Source: Pseudoalteromonas spongiae UST010723-006
Lineage (GTDB): Bacteria > Pseudomonadota > Gammaproteobacteria > Enterobacterales > Alteromonadaceae
Assembly: GCF_000238255.3 (NCBI RefSeq)
Contig: NZ_CP011039.1
Location: forward strand, 359,001-423,000
Length of the DNA: 64,000 nucleotides
Direction: 5' to 3'
A model generated the notes under the pieces. It searched no databases and had not been told where the DNA came from. It saw only the letters and a list, made by a program, of their open reading frames with translations. A program made the position numbers and the translations under genes. Each line of letters opens with the position of its first letter. Within the stretch, counting starts at the first letter, position 1. Positions 45,508-54,742 of this stretch are shown piece by piece.

Positions 45508-47436
45508 ATGAAACATTACCGTGCTGATATAGATGGCCTAAGGGCTATTGCTGTATTACTTGTTTTATTTTTCCATATTGACTGGCTGGTTTTTCAAGCT
45601 GGTTTTATTGGCGTAGATGTTTTCTTTACGATTTCTGGTTTTCTGATTACTTCTATTTTATTGAAGGACATCAATAGAGAAAGTTTCACCTTTTTAGGGT
45701 TCTATAAAAAACGTGCATTTCGTCTGTTACCGGCATACTTATTTATGCTCATTATCGCATTATGTGTTTTTTACTTTATTTTAGGACCTTTGGCATATCA
45801 GGACTTACTCGCAAGTGGCTTTGCATCCACTATTTTTGCCTCTAATTTCTACTTCTTTTTTCATCATGGTGGGTATTTTTCAACACTGGTTACTGAATTG
45901 CCACTGTTACATACTTGGTCTCTTGCGGTAGAGGAGCAATTTTATTTACTGATGCCTGTATTTTTATTGCTTTGGGTAAGAGTATTTAAACAAAAAGCAG
46001 CTATGTTTGTTTTTGGTTGTTTTTTCTTGCTGAGTGTTTTTGTTAGTTACTATTTAACAAACTTAAATCAAAGTGCTGCATATTTTCTATTATTTGCGCG
46101 AATTCATGAGCTTTTATTGGGTGCTATGCTGGCTGTCTTTTTATTTAAAAAGCCCGAACATAAGCCAGCCTTATGGTTTGCCAATACGCTTTTTGTAATA
46201 AGTATTATTGCGATAATTGCTGTGGCTTTGTTGTTGGAGTCAAAGCAAGTTTTCCCTGGTCTTATTGCGCTTATTCCTTGCTTGGCATGTGTTGCTGTTT
46301 TGTATGCCGGAACTAATACAAAATGTCTTTCTCACAGCGTTTTAGGCTTGCCAGTATTTGTTAAAATCGGTTTGATTTCCTATTCACTTTACCTTTGGCA
46401 TTGGCCAATTGTGGCAGGCTTAAAGTATATAGGAATAGAGTTTACCCTATTAGTGCAGCTGGCAATTATCGCCTCTTCATTCTTAATGGCTTTCATTAGC
46501 TACAGATTTGTAGAAACAAAAGTTAGGTATAGTAAGCTCGCGAATAGTAACAAAGCCATGCTTGCAATTTACATCTTGCCTGTAGCGCTACTGCTAGGGC
46601 TGTATTATGTAGCTCCTTCAATAAGTAATAATGCAAATCCTCAATTTGTTGAAGCTGAAAAGGCGCACCGATCTAAACCAAATGAATTGCGTGGTAAGTG
46701 CCACTCTGCACATATTCAAAGTGAGCAAGAGTGTGTTTTAGGCGACAACAACGCTACAAAGTTAAATGCAATTTTATGGGGAGACTCTCATGCAAATCAT
46801 TTTGCACCTTTTGTTGACGAAGTGCTGCTAAGTAATAAACAAAAAGGTATGGACATTACTATGGGTAGTTGTCCGCCTGTGCTTTATTTTGAGCATACGC
46901 CAAAGTTTATAAGTGAAGCGTGCATTTTAAAAAACCAAGGAGCTATAGAGCTTATTGAGTCATCAGATGCGCCAGTTATTTACTTAGCGGGATCTTGGTA
47001 TGGTTATTCGTTGGCAGGCAGTAAAAAAGCGTTTTCTAAAGAGCGCCTTGAGTTAGTACTTAAAGGATTAACCAATACATTGGATAAGTTATCAAACACC
47101 AACAAGCAAGTTGTTGTGTTTGATACATTGGCGCGCTTACCACAAGATATAAGTGCTTGTTCATTAAAAGCGTTAAAGTTTGGTAAAGATGTTGAAAATC
47201 CAGAGTGTGTATTTCAGCCCAATGTAGAACAGTTTGAAGTTTCCAAATCTGTAAATGAGCTATTAAGCCGTTACTCAAATGTTAAAGTGATAGATATCAA
47301 TAGATTGATTTGTGAGCAAGGAAGCTGTAAAACAGTAATATCCGGTATACCTGTTTATCGCGACTCAAACCACTTAAATGTGGTTTCAGCAAAGAAACTC
47401 GCAGCTTTATATCTGCTGGATAAAAATACCAACTAA
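45508..47436 (+). CDS. Acyltransferase-3/SGNH fusion (OafB-like O-acetyltransferase)
   Basis: A 642-residue membrane protein. Residues 1 to about 365 are a 10-11 helix acyltransferase-3 domain (RADIDGLRAIAVLLVLFFH with the catalytic His; FFTISGFLIT; HTWSLAVEEQFYL). The rest is a periplasmic SGNH esterase-like domain with LWGDSHANHFAPF and the Asp-His pair in YRDSNHLN. Such fusions acetylate O-antigen or capsule sugars after carrying the acetyl group across the membrane. Confidence 0.92.
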   Translation: MKHYRADIDGLRAIAVLLVLFFHIDWLVFQAGFIGVDVFFTISGFLITSILLKDINRESFTFLGFYKKRAFRLLPAYLFMLIIALCVFYFILGPLAYQDLLASGFASTIFASNFYFFFHHGGYFSTLVTELPLLHTWSLAVEEQFYLLMPVFLLLWVRVFKQKAAMFVFGCFFLLSVFVSYYLTNLNQSAAYFLLFARIHELLLGAMLAVFLFKKPEHKPALWFANTLFVISIIAIIAVALLLESKQVFPGLIALIPCLACVAVLYAGTNTKCLSHSVLGLPVFVKIGLISYSLYLWHWPIVAGLKYIGIEFTLLVQLAIIASSFLMAFISYRFVETKVRYSKLANSNKAMLAIYILPVALLLGLYYVAPSISNNANPQFVEAEKAHRSKPNELRGKCHSAHIQSEQECVLGDNNATKLNAILWGDSHANHFAPFVDEVLLSNKQKGMDITMGSCPPVLYFEHTPKFISEACILKNQGAIELIESSDAPVIYLAGSWYGYSLAGSKKAFSKERLELVLKGLTNTLDKLSNTNKQVVVFDTLARLPQDISACSLKALKFGKDVENPECVFQPNVEQFEVSKSVNELLSRYSNVKVIDINRLICEQGSCKTVISGIPVYRDSNHLNVVSAKKLAALYLLDKNTN

Positions 47437-47457
47437 AAATAATACCAAGGAAGGAAA

Positions 47458-49590
47458 ATGCGAATACTCTTTATGTTTTTATTGCTGTCGCTTGTGGCTG
47501 CATGTTCGAGCGACAAAGACAGAAAACTTGATGAAGTAAACTTAGCACCTGTTATTACCATGCCTAGCTCAATGTCGGCAGAAGAGGCAACCAGTGTTAC
47601 GTTATCAGCTACAGTTGATGACCCTGAAAAGGACACTTTAAGCTATTTGTGGGTATTGCTTGAAGGGCAAGTAAGCTTTTCAGGAGAAACAACAAACTCG
47701 CCAACGGTTGAACTACCTTACCTGAATGAGACTGCGTCCACGCGTTTTCTATTTGAATTAACTGTAACAGATAGTGCCGGTAATAGTGCATCACAACGTT
47801 TAGAGCTGTTAGTGATTCCTAATAGTCAGAACTTATACGCGATGGATTTTTTAGATGCTAACTTCAAATCTTGCGTAATGAAAAATGCTGAAGTGAATAA
47901 TTGGTATTATGCTTTTGAAATAACTAACCTTGATTGCAGTAATAAAAGGCACGATGGTGAGCCTCGCATAAAGCTTACCGATGAGCTTAATGAGTTTACT
48001 AATTTAAAGGCGCTTAATCTTGATGAAAACGCCCTTTCTAGTATTAACTTGAGCGCACTTTCTAAACTAGAAACGCTTTCACTAAATGAAAATACCATAA
48101 GTGATATCACTTTCCCCACAGAATCCAAATTAAAGCGATTGAGCATTGGTAATAACTGGTATTTAAGACAGCTTGATTTATCTGGCGTGAGTTCATTAAA
48201 AGAGTTGATTTTAGAAAACTCTATGGTGACTGATTTTATTTTTGCAAGTGATAGTGCGCTGGAATATATAGAGTTTACTCGTAATTGGTATAATGAAAAT
48301 AAGCACCCAGAGATCTCAAATTTACCCCAATTAAAAACTTTAATTCTCTCAGCAACTTTACACGACCTAAGTGTCAATTTACATAACTTAGATTCACTTG
48401 AAACATTACATTTTTTAGGCAGTGGTTTTGATTACATAACGTCTTTGGACTTAACAGGGTTGCTTGCTTTAAAAAACGTGGAAATATCTGTAACAAATAT
48501 TGAAAAAGTGACCTTTGATACAAATGCGCAGATGAATTCATTAGAGTTGGTTAACACTAAAAACAGAAGTAAAGATATTGAAATTTATTTGCCGCAAATA
48601 CACCTTCTGAAATCACTTGCCTTGTCAGGACTAGGTATTAAAGATTTGGATTTTTCGCAATTAACTATGCTGAACAAGTTATCAATTAACCCTGGTTATT
48701 ATTTGGTACACGGTATGTATTTTGAGACTGAGGCTGAATTTGAGGAATTTGATCTTTCGAATTTGAAGTCGTTGACAAATTTATCTCTAGAAATGTCTAA
48801 ACTGACATATATTGACCTTTCAGAGTTAAAGCTTTTAACTGAACTGAAACTATTTGCTCCAATTCAAGAGCTTAATTTGGTTAATCAAAAGCACTTAACT
48901 AGCTTATCAGTTGTTTCGAGTAGACTTGCTTCAATTGGTTTAACACATCAAAAGAACTTAAATGAGCTTACTTTAGGGGGAAGCTTGTTAACCGACCTCG
49001 ATTTTAGCAATCAAACGAATCTGAACAGTTTAGAATTACGCCAAGGAATAAATTTAGATGCTAACGAAGTTAATCAGTTGGTTGCATTAAATGAATTAGA
49101 AGCATTGAGCTTGGATAGCGTTACAGGGGTAAGTGATATCGACTTTAATCTGTTTGAGCAATTGAAAGAGTTAACTTTAGAGAGTAATTCCATCTCCAGT
49201 TTAGATGTTGGTGGTATTAATACATTGAATAAACTTAAAATTGCAAAAAACAGTATAAATGACCTTGTTTTACCAGAAAGTAGTGATTTTAAACTACTTG
49301 CTATTAGAGAAAACCAGATTGAATTAGGGTTTAATGTTCAACAAGTTATTGGGAATCAACAAGAGCTAGAGGTGTTGGATTTAAGTAGCTCAGGTATCTC
49401 AGAATTAATCAATTTTAACTTGCCTTCTTTAAGTCGGTTACACCTCCGATCTAATGAAATCCAAGAGATCAACATTGATGGTTTACCTGCGTTAGAGTAT
49501 TTATCTATTTCAGCGAACCCGCTAGAGGAACAAACGAGAGCTTATTTAAAAGCAAAAGCTGAAGAGGTGGGGTTCAGCTTGTATTTGTAG
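47458..49590 (+). CDS. Leucine-rich-repeat surface lipoprotein
   Basis: A 710-residue lipoprotein. The lipobox LVAAC puts Cys at about 16. A PKD/Ig-like domain follows (about 28-120; LAPVITMPSS, SYLWVLLEG, FELTVTDSAGN). From about 160 to the end is a long array of leucine-rich repeats with period about 20-23 (LKALNLDENALSSINLSAL, LETLSLNENTISDI, LEVLDLSSSGISEL). No catalytic motif is seen. LRR solenoids bind proteins or glycans. As the last gene of the polysaccharide operon it may hold the polymer or S-layer at the cell surface; this is inference. Confidence 0.8.
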   Translation: MRILFMFLLLSLVAACSSDKDRKLDEVNLAPVITMPSSMSAEEATSVTLSATVDDPEKDTLSYLWVLLEGQVSFSGETTNSPTVELPYLNETASTRFLFELTVTDSAGNSASQRLELLVIPNSQNLYAMDFLDANFKSCVMKNAEVNNWYYAFEITNLDCSNKRHDGEPRIKLTDELNEFTNLKALNLDENALSSINLSALSKLETLSLNENTISDITFPTESKLKRLSIGNNWYLRQLDLSGVSSLKELILENSMVTDFIFASDSALEYIEFTRNWYNENKHPEISNLPQLKTLILSATLHDLSVNLHNLDSLETLHFLGSGFDYITSLDLTGLLALKNVEISVTNIEKVTFDTNAQMNSLELVNTKNRSKDIEIYLPQIHLLKSLALSGLGIKDLDFSQLTMLNKLSINPGYYLVHGMYFETEAEFEEFDLSNLKSLTNLSLEMSKLTYIDLSELKLLTELKLFAPIQELNLVNQKHLTSLSVVSSRLASIGLTHQKNLNELTLGGSLLTDLDFSNQTNLNSLELRQGINLDANEVNQLVALNELEALSLDSVTGVSDIDFNLFEQLKELTLESNSISSLDVGGINTLNKLKIAKNSINDLVLPESSDFKLLAIRENQIELGFNVQQVIGNQQELEVLDLSSSGISELINFNLPSLSRLHLRSNEIQEINIDGLPALEYLSISANPLEEQTRAYLKAKAEEVGFSLYL

Positions 49591-49660
49591 GCGTTGGTTT
49601 TAAATAAAAGCTTGCTGAGTATTACTTTGGTATATTCAGCAAGCCATTTATTGTTAATTG

Positions 49661-52123
49661 CTATTTGAACTTTAGATTTTGTTGGCGAGTTAGAGTAAGC
49701 AGCAACAAAACAAACAAGAATATTAACATAGAGCCCGATGAGCTTTTTTCAGCATTATTTTGCGGCTCGTCCTGCCATTTTGTCACATCTAACGGGAAAG
49801 CATCATTATCATCGGTAACACTGTCGTTATCATCATCAGTATCGGCATTATTACCAATACCATCGTTGTCGGTATCGGTATGTTCTGATGCATCTAGTGG
49901 GAAAGCATCATTATCATCGGTAACACCGTCATTATCATCATCAGTATCGGCATTATTACCAATGCCATCGTTGTCGGTATCGGTATGTTCTGATGCATCT
50001 AGTGGGAAAGCATCACGAATATCAATAAAGCGATCATTATCATCATCAAGGTCTTCTCTATTTGTTAGACCGTCAGCATCATTGTCATCAGCTTCCGATA
50101 GTTTAAATACTTGTAACGATGATGAATCATCAATGCCAAATAGGGTATCTTCAGCACTCATTATATCCAATACAGATGTACTAAAGGTAATCTCTTTTAC
50201 TTTATCAAATCCACTATCGATCTTTTTATGAATTGAAAATCCTTTGTATCCAGAAATGATTATGTAATCTTTCCATGTTGTTGTACTGAGGGCAGATGTA
50301 CTTTGTTCGTTAAACGTTTTGCCTGATAAATAGCCTTCATATTTAAAGTTATCCGTTAGCGAGAAAATTAAAACATTGCCATGTCCATTATCAGTTAGCA
50401 GTAACTTTTTGTCATAAATATCAATATCATTAAGAACGAAAAAGTCGTTAGTTGCTGCGTGATAGCCAGATAGGTCTAATTCATTATACGCTTGCCAGCG
50501 GTCTGAACCTCTAGTTAAAACAAAAACGGTTCCTCGACGAGATGCCGCAACTAAATATTCCCCGCTAAATGCAAGTAATGTAATTTGCTCACTAGGCAGG
50601 AAAATAAGCTTGCTAGCTGAATAAGTTGTTTCTTTACTTAAATCAAATTGTGAAAGTTCGAAAAAAGTCACTCGACTTCGCCAATCAACAACCACAAGAA
50701 AATCATCTGTAATTAAGCATGTATTATGATTTTGATGTCCGAATTGTACAGCGTCAGTGAAGAGAAAGGGGTAGCTTGCGGAATTCGAAAGGTTATTGAT
50801 GCTTGTAACATTAATACTTTGACTTTCAATTGAATAGTAGTGCTTGTCATCCATTGCAACACAGCTATTTGATTGATATTGCGGTGTTAGACCTTCAAGA
50901 GTATCTTTTTGTGACTCATTCAAATTTGTGAGTTCACTTAAATTAACAACGAGCGAATTGTTTTCGGATGGTGACACTTTATTCAAAAACACATGGTTTC
51001 CGGCAATGTTAATATTTCTAAATGTGGTACTCGGAAAATCAATGGTTTCAATTGGGCCCGTTTCGAGTGAGTCTGGTGTGTAGACACTAAAACCCTGTTT
51101 CATTTCAGCTGCGTAAATTCGGTCATCATCAAATGATATGTTGCTAAATTTACTTTCAGGTGTTTTGTAAACGGTAGTCGATAGTGGTGAATGAATATCG
51201 CTAAAATCAATGTGAATTAGTGCGTTGTAATAAACCGCAAGAAAGTCACTATTGTATAAGTGAGTGAAACCAATAAAGTCATTTTGATTAGGGTTATTGA
51301 ATTGAGGGTTGTCATTACGTAACAGTTCAGGGGTGTTTGCCTTTAAATCAATATAAAAATAGCCTGATTGGTTATAATTTTTTATTCTTGATGCCAAAAC
51401 TAAGTTTTCTGTAGCAGTAATTTTGTGGGCTTGCTCATCGTCATTTAGCGCAAAGAACTGCTTTTGCGAAACTTGATTATCTATAAAGGTAAGCTCAACA
51501 AGAGCATTATCAGCGGCAAGCCATACATTGTTGTTAACAACGGCTAAGTTAGAAACAAAACCGTATTCAATTGGAATTTTCCAATCAAGCACTGCTGAAA
51601 TGTTGAGGGTGTTTGGAACTATCGAAAAAATGTAGAGTTTATCAATTAAGGTGCCACGCATTGATAGCAAATAGATATGACTTTGTGTAATACGAAAGTC
51701 AGCGACAGATATTGGTGAGTTAGCGTTGTCAGAAATCAGAGTGCTTAGGTTAAATTGCTCAGTTTTTAATTGATTATTACCATCGTAAGAAAAGGTGTGA
51801 AAGATTCCATTTCGCGCGATTATACCCACTTTATCATTAGTGAATTTTTGTAATTTTGCAGCCTCATAGTAGTCAAAAAGTCCTGGTATTTGTTCTTTGA
51901 CTTGCCATTGGTTGTTATTTCTGTGGACAAGAAAAAGAGAAGATGTAGCGATGTTATGAGCTATCACTAAATTGTTTTTTAGCGCAATTACGTCATCAAA
52001 ACCAGCGATACCTTTAGCAATAGAACCATCATCAATAATTGAAGCTGTGTGCTCAATATTGATAGATGAGTTTGCAAAGGTATTGAGGCAATAGAAAAGA
52101 AGTATCAATAACCAAGCTTTCAT
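49661..52123 (-). CDS. Surface protein with beta-propeller-like body, thrombospondin-3 repeats and GlyGly-CTERM-like tail
   Basis: A protein of 820 residues from ATG 52123 (AAGGATGG upstream, signal MKAWLLILLFYCLNTFANS); the longer frame to 52213 is rejected. Residues 20 to about 680 show repeated strand-rich blocks without a named motif, possibly propeller blades. From about 690 to 780 there are calcium-type Asp repeats (DNDGIGNNADTDDDND twice, plus a degenerate copy). The C-terminus is SSSGSMLIFLFVLLLLTL followed by basic residues. That resembles GlyGly-CTERM, the sorting tail cut by rhombosortase on type II-secreted proteins, although the usual Gly-Gly is Ser-Gly here. It is a single gene on the minus strand, convergent with the LRR gene. 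Confidence 0.75.
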   Translation of the reverse strand: MKAWLLILLFYCLNTFANSSINIEHTASIIDDGSIAKGIAGFDDVIALKNNLVIAHNIATSSLFLVHRNNNQWQVKEQIPGLFDYYEAAKLQKFTNDKVGIIARNGIFHTFSYDGNNQLKTEQFNLSTLISDNANSPISVADFRITQSHIYLLSMRGTLIDKLYIFSIVPNTLNISAVLDWKIPIEYGFVSNLAVVNNNVWLAADNALVELTFIDNQVSQKQFFALNDDEQAHKITATENLVLASRIKNYNQSGYFYIDLKANTPELLRNDNPQFNNPNQNDFIGFTHLYNSDFLAVYYNALIHIDFSDIHSPLSTTVYKTPESKFSNISFDDDRIYAAEMKQGFSVYTPDSLETGPIETIDFPSTTFRNINIAGNHVFLNKVSPSENNSLVVNLSELTNLNESQKDTLEGLTPQYQSNSCVAMDDKHYYSIESQSINVTSINNLSNSASYPFLFTDAVQFGHQNHNTCLITDDFLVVVDWRSRVTFFELSQFDLSKETTYSASKLIFLPSEQITLLAFSGEYLVAASRRGTVFVLTRGSDRWQAYNELDLSGYHAATNDFFVLNDIDIYDKKLLLTDNGHGNVLIFSLTDNFKYEGYLSGKTFNEQSTSALSTTTWKDYIIISGYKGFSIHKKIDSGFDKVKEITFSTSVLDIMSAEDTLFGIDDSSSLQVFKLSEADDNDADGLTNREDLDDDNDRFIDIRDAFPLDASEHTDTDNDGIGNNADTDDDNDGVTDDNDAFPLDASEHTDTDNDGIGNNADTDDDNDSVTDDNDAFPLDVTKWQDEPQNNAEKSSSGSMLIFLFVLLLLTLTRQQNLKFK
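49777..50030 (-). repeat. Tandem 105-bp coding repeat (calcium-type repeats)
   Basis: A 35-codon unit (DAFPLDASEHTDTDNDGIGN and the following NADTDDDNDGVTDDN) occurs twice almost identically and begins a third time. Identical 10-mers recur exactly 105 bases apart (49881 and 49986). The near identity at DNA level points to recent duplication or slippage. Confidence 0.85.
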
Positions 52124-52275
52124 AAACCATCCTTGATTTAGTTTATTATTTAAGTCGTTTTTATTCTTCCATAAAAACTTTTTTTCAACAAATCCAATAT
52201 CACTTGCTACCACTGTTTTATTCGCTACGAAGAATCGTGTAAACTCTCCTCATTATTTTTACAGGATTAGTTATA

Positions 52276-53514
52276 GTGGAATTTAAAACAATATCGGTGG
52301 TTGGTTTAGGTTATATTGGTTTGCCAACTGCAGCAGTCATTGCTTCGCGTGGTTTACAAGTTATCGGTTTAGATGTGAGCGAACATGCTGTTAAAACAAT
52401 TAACGAAGGTAATGTTCATATCGTTGAGCCTGACTTAGATATTGTTGTACGTTCTGTTGTAAATAGCGGTAATTTAAAAGCCACTTTAACCGCCGAAAAA
52501 GCGGATGCATTTATGGTGGCAGTACCAACGCCTTTTAAAGATGATTATAAAGCGGATCTTTCGTATATTGAATCAGCCGCTAAAACCATTGCGCCAGTAT
52601 TAGAAAAGGGTAATTTAGTTATTCTTGAATCAACTTCACCAGTTGGTGCGACTGAAGAAATGGCTAAATGGTTGGCTGAAGCACGTCCTGATTTGTCTTT
52701 CCCGCAGCAAAACGCAAGTAACCCTGATATTAACATTGCCCATTGTCCTGAGCGTGTTTTACCGGGTCATGTACTTCGCGAGCTCGTTGAGAATGATCGT
52801 GTAATTGGTGGTATGTCGCCCGCGTGTTCTGAAAGAGCAGTTGCTCTTTATAAAACATTTGTCAAAGGTGAGTGTTTAATCACTAATGCACGCACTGCTG
52901 AAATGGCAAAACTAACTGAAAACTCATTCCGTGATGTCAATATTGCATTTGCAAACGAGCTTTCGCTGATTTGTGACAAGTTAGATATTAATGTGTGGGA
53001 ATTAATTAAACTTGCTAATCGTCACCCTCGTGTAAATATTTTAAATCCAGGCCCAGGTGTAGGCGGCCACTGTATTGCTGTTGATCCTTGGTTTATTGTG
53101 AGCTCTGCGCCAGAAGAAGCAAAGCTTATCAAGCAGGCGCGTTTAGTAAACGATGCTAAACCTGAATACGTTTTTAACCAAATCATTAAAGAAGCGGATG
53201 AATTTAAACGTCCTGTAGTCGCGTGTTTTGGCTTAGCGTTTAAGGCTGATATTGATGATTTACGTGAAAGCCCTGCGCTTGATATTGCCGTTAAGTTAGC
53301 AAAGCAAGAAGGTCTTGAGGTGCTTGTAGTTGAGCCTAATATTGACGCTTTACCTAATGTATTTGAAGGAACCAATGCAAAGCTCGTTTCAGTAGAGCAA
53401 GCTTTTGAAGAGGCAAAGGTAATGGCTATCTTAGTTGATCACTCTGAGTTTAAAAACGTTGATGCTGAAAAGTGGGCCGCAAAAGTGGTTATTGATAGTC
53501 GTGGTATTGTGTAA
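52276..53514 (+). CDS. wecC: WecC, UDP-N-acetyl-D-mannosamine dehydrogenase
   Basis: NAD-dependent enzyme oxidising UDP-ManNAc twice to UDP-ManNAcA; cytoplasmic. The 412 residues closely follow E. coli WecC, for example ISVVGLGYIGLPTAAVIASR, IVEPDLDIVV, ILESTSPVGATEEMAKWLAE, TENSFRDVNIAFANELSLIC and the catalytic Cys in GPGVGGHCIAVDPWFIV. The start is GTG 52276 with AGGA upstream. It is paired with wecB 9 bases downstream in the reverse of the usual enterobacterial order. Confidence 0.97.
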   Translation: MEFKTISVVGLGYIGLPTAAVIASRGLQVIGLDVSEHAVKTINEGNVHIVEPDLDIVVRSVVNSGNLKATLTAEKADAFMVAVPTPFKDDYKADLSYIESAAKTIAPVLEKGNLVILESTSPVGATEEMAKWLAEARPDLSFPQQNASNPDINIAHCPERVLPGHVLRELVENDRVIGGMSPACSERAVALYKTFVKGECLITNARTAEMAKLTENSFRDVNIAFANELSLICDKLDINVWELIKLANRHPRVNILNPGPGVGGHCIAVDPWFIVSSAPEEAKLIKQARLVNDAKPEYVFNQIIKEADEFKRPVVACFGLAFKADIDDLRESPALDIAVKLAKQEGLEVLVVEPNIDALPNVFEGTNAKLVSVEQAFEEAKVMAILVDHSEFKNVDAEKWAAKVVIDSRGIV

Positions 53515-53523
53515 GTTATTTTT

Positions 53524-54636
53524 ATGAAAGTATTAACCGTATTTGGTACGCGCCCTGAAGCGATAAAAATGGCGCCATTAGTTAAAGCTCTTGAAAACGA
53601 ACCGAAAATTGAAAGCAAAGTGTGTGTAACAGCGCAACACCGTGAAATGCTTGATCAAGTGCTTGAGCTGTTTAAAATTACGCCTGATTATGATTTAAAT
53701 ATTATGAAGCCGGGGCAAGACCTTACTGATATTACCAGTAAGATATTACTTGGTTTAAAACCTGTTATTGCTGAATTTAAACCGGACTGGGTATTAGTTC
53801 ATGGTGATACGACAACAACGCTAGCAACATCGTTAGCTGCGTTTTATCAACAAACAAAAGTAGGTCATGTGGAAGCAGGTTTACGCACCGGTAACTTGTA
53901 TAGCCCTTGGCCTGAAGAGGCAAATCGCACAATTACAGGTGTTATTGCAGAAAAGCATTTTGCACCAACTGAGGGGTCTGCAAATAACTTGCTGCGTGAG
54001 CATGTTAACCCCGAAAGCATTGTCGTGACTGGTAACACAGTAATTGATGCACTATTGCAAATTAAAAATGATGTGCTCACAAATGAGAATGTCAAAGCCG
54101 AGTTTGATGCCAAATTCTCAGCTTTTAACTCTAAACCTTATGTGTTGATCACAGGTCATCGCCGTGAAAGTTTTGGTGGTGGATTTGAGCGTATTTGCCA
54201 AGCGATAGCAACACTTGCGGATAAGTATCCTGAGCATAACTTTGTATATCCAGTGCATTTAAATCCGAATGTACAAGAACCAGTAAACCGCCTGTTAGCT
54301 GAACATACAAATGTTATGTTAATTGAGCCGCAAGAGTATTTACCGTTTGTTTATCTTATGGATAATGCGCATATTATTTTAACTGACTCAGGCGGTATTC
54401 AAGAAGAAGCGCCTTCGCTAGGCAAGCCAGTGTTAGTTATGCGCGAAACTACTGAGCGCCCAGAAGCGGTTGAAGCAGGTACAGTAAAGCTTGTTGGCAC
54501 AGATGTAGAACTTATCGTGAATTCAGTTTCAGAGTTGATAGATTCTAAAGATGCATATAACCAAATGAGCTTTGCCCATAACCCCTATGGTGATGGAAAA
54601 GGGTGTGAACGAATTATAACTGCGTTATTAAAGTAA
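53524..54636 (+). CDS. wecB: WecB, UDP-N-acetylglucosamine 2-epimerase (non-hydrolysing)
   Basis: Converts UDP-GlcNAc to UDP-ManNAc, the substrate of the upstream WecC. The 370 residues contain [60 protein letters not shown], and [20 protein letters not shown], all conserved. A terminator follows, so wecC-wecB form a two-gene unit supplying ManNAcA. Confidence 0.98.
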   Translation: MKVLTVFGTRPEAIKMAPLVKALENEPKIESKVCVTAQHREMLDQVLELFKITPDYDLNIMKPGQDLTDITSKILLGLKPVIAEFKPDWVLVHGDTTTTLATSLAAFYQQTKVGHVEAGLRTGNLYSPWPEEANRTITGVIAEKHFAPTEGSANNLLREHVNPESIVVTGNTVIDALLQIKNDVLTNENVKAEFDAKFSAFNSKPYVLITGHRRESFGGGFERICQAIATLADKYPEHNFVYPVHLNPNVQEPVNRLLAEHTNVMLIEPQEYLPFVYLMDNAHIILTDSGGIQEEAPSLGKPVLVMRETTERPEAVEAGTVKLVGTDVELIVNSVSELIDSKDAYNQMSFAHNPYGDGKGCERIITALLK

Positions 54637-54642
54637 TTATCC

Positions 54643-54675
54643 AAAGGCTTTTCAAATAGATGGGAAGCCTTTTTT
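54643..54675 (+). terminator. Rho-independent terminator after wecB
   Basis: AAGGCTTTTC pairs with GGGAAGCCTT (10 bp, two G-U pairs) around an 8-base loop. A T-rich tail follows. Confidence 0.82.
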
Positions 54676-54742
54676 ATCTAATTATTTCTAGCTACTATTA
54701 TACAGTCTTATTTCGTAACTAAATTAGTCCAAAAGGAAGCTT

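Noticed and set aside
49665-50231. 188-residue plus-strand frame opposite the calcium-repeat protein
   Set aside because: It is the antisense shadow of Asp-rich repeats (Ser/Ser-Val-rich translation) with no ribosome site.
52195-52225. GGTAGC on the minus strand as an RfaH ops/JUMPstart element
   Set aside because: Only the 6-base core is present, without the rest of the element, and it faces a non-polysaccharide gene.
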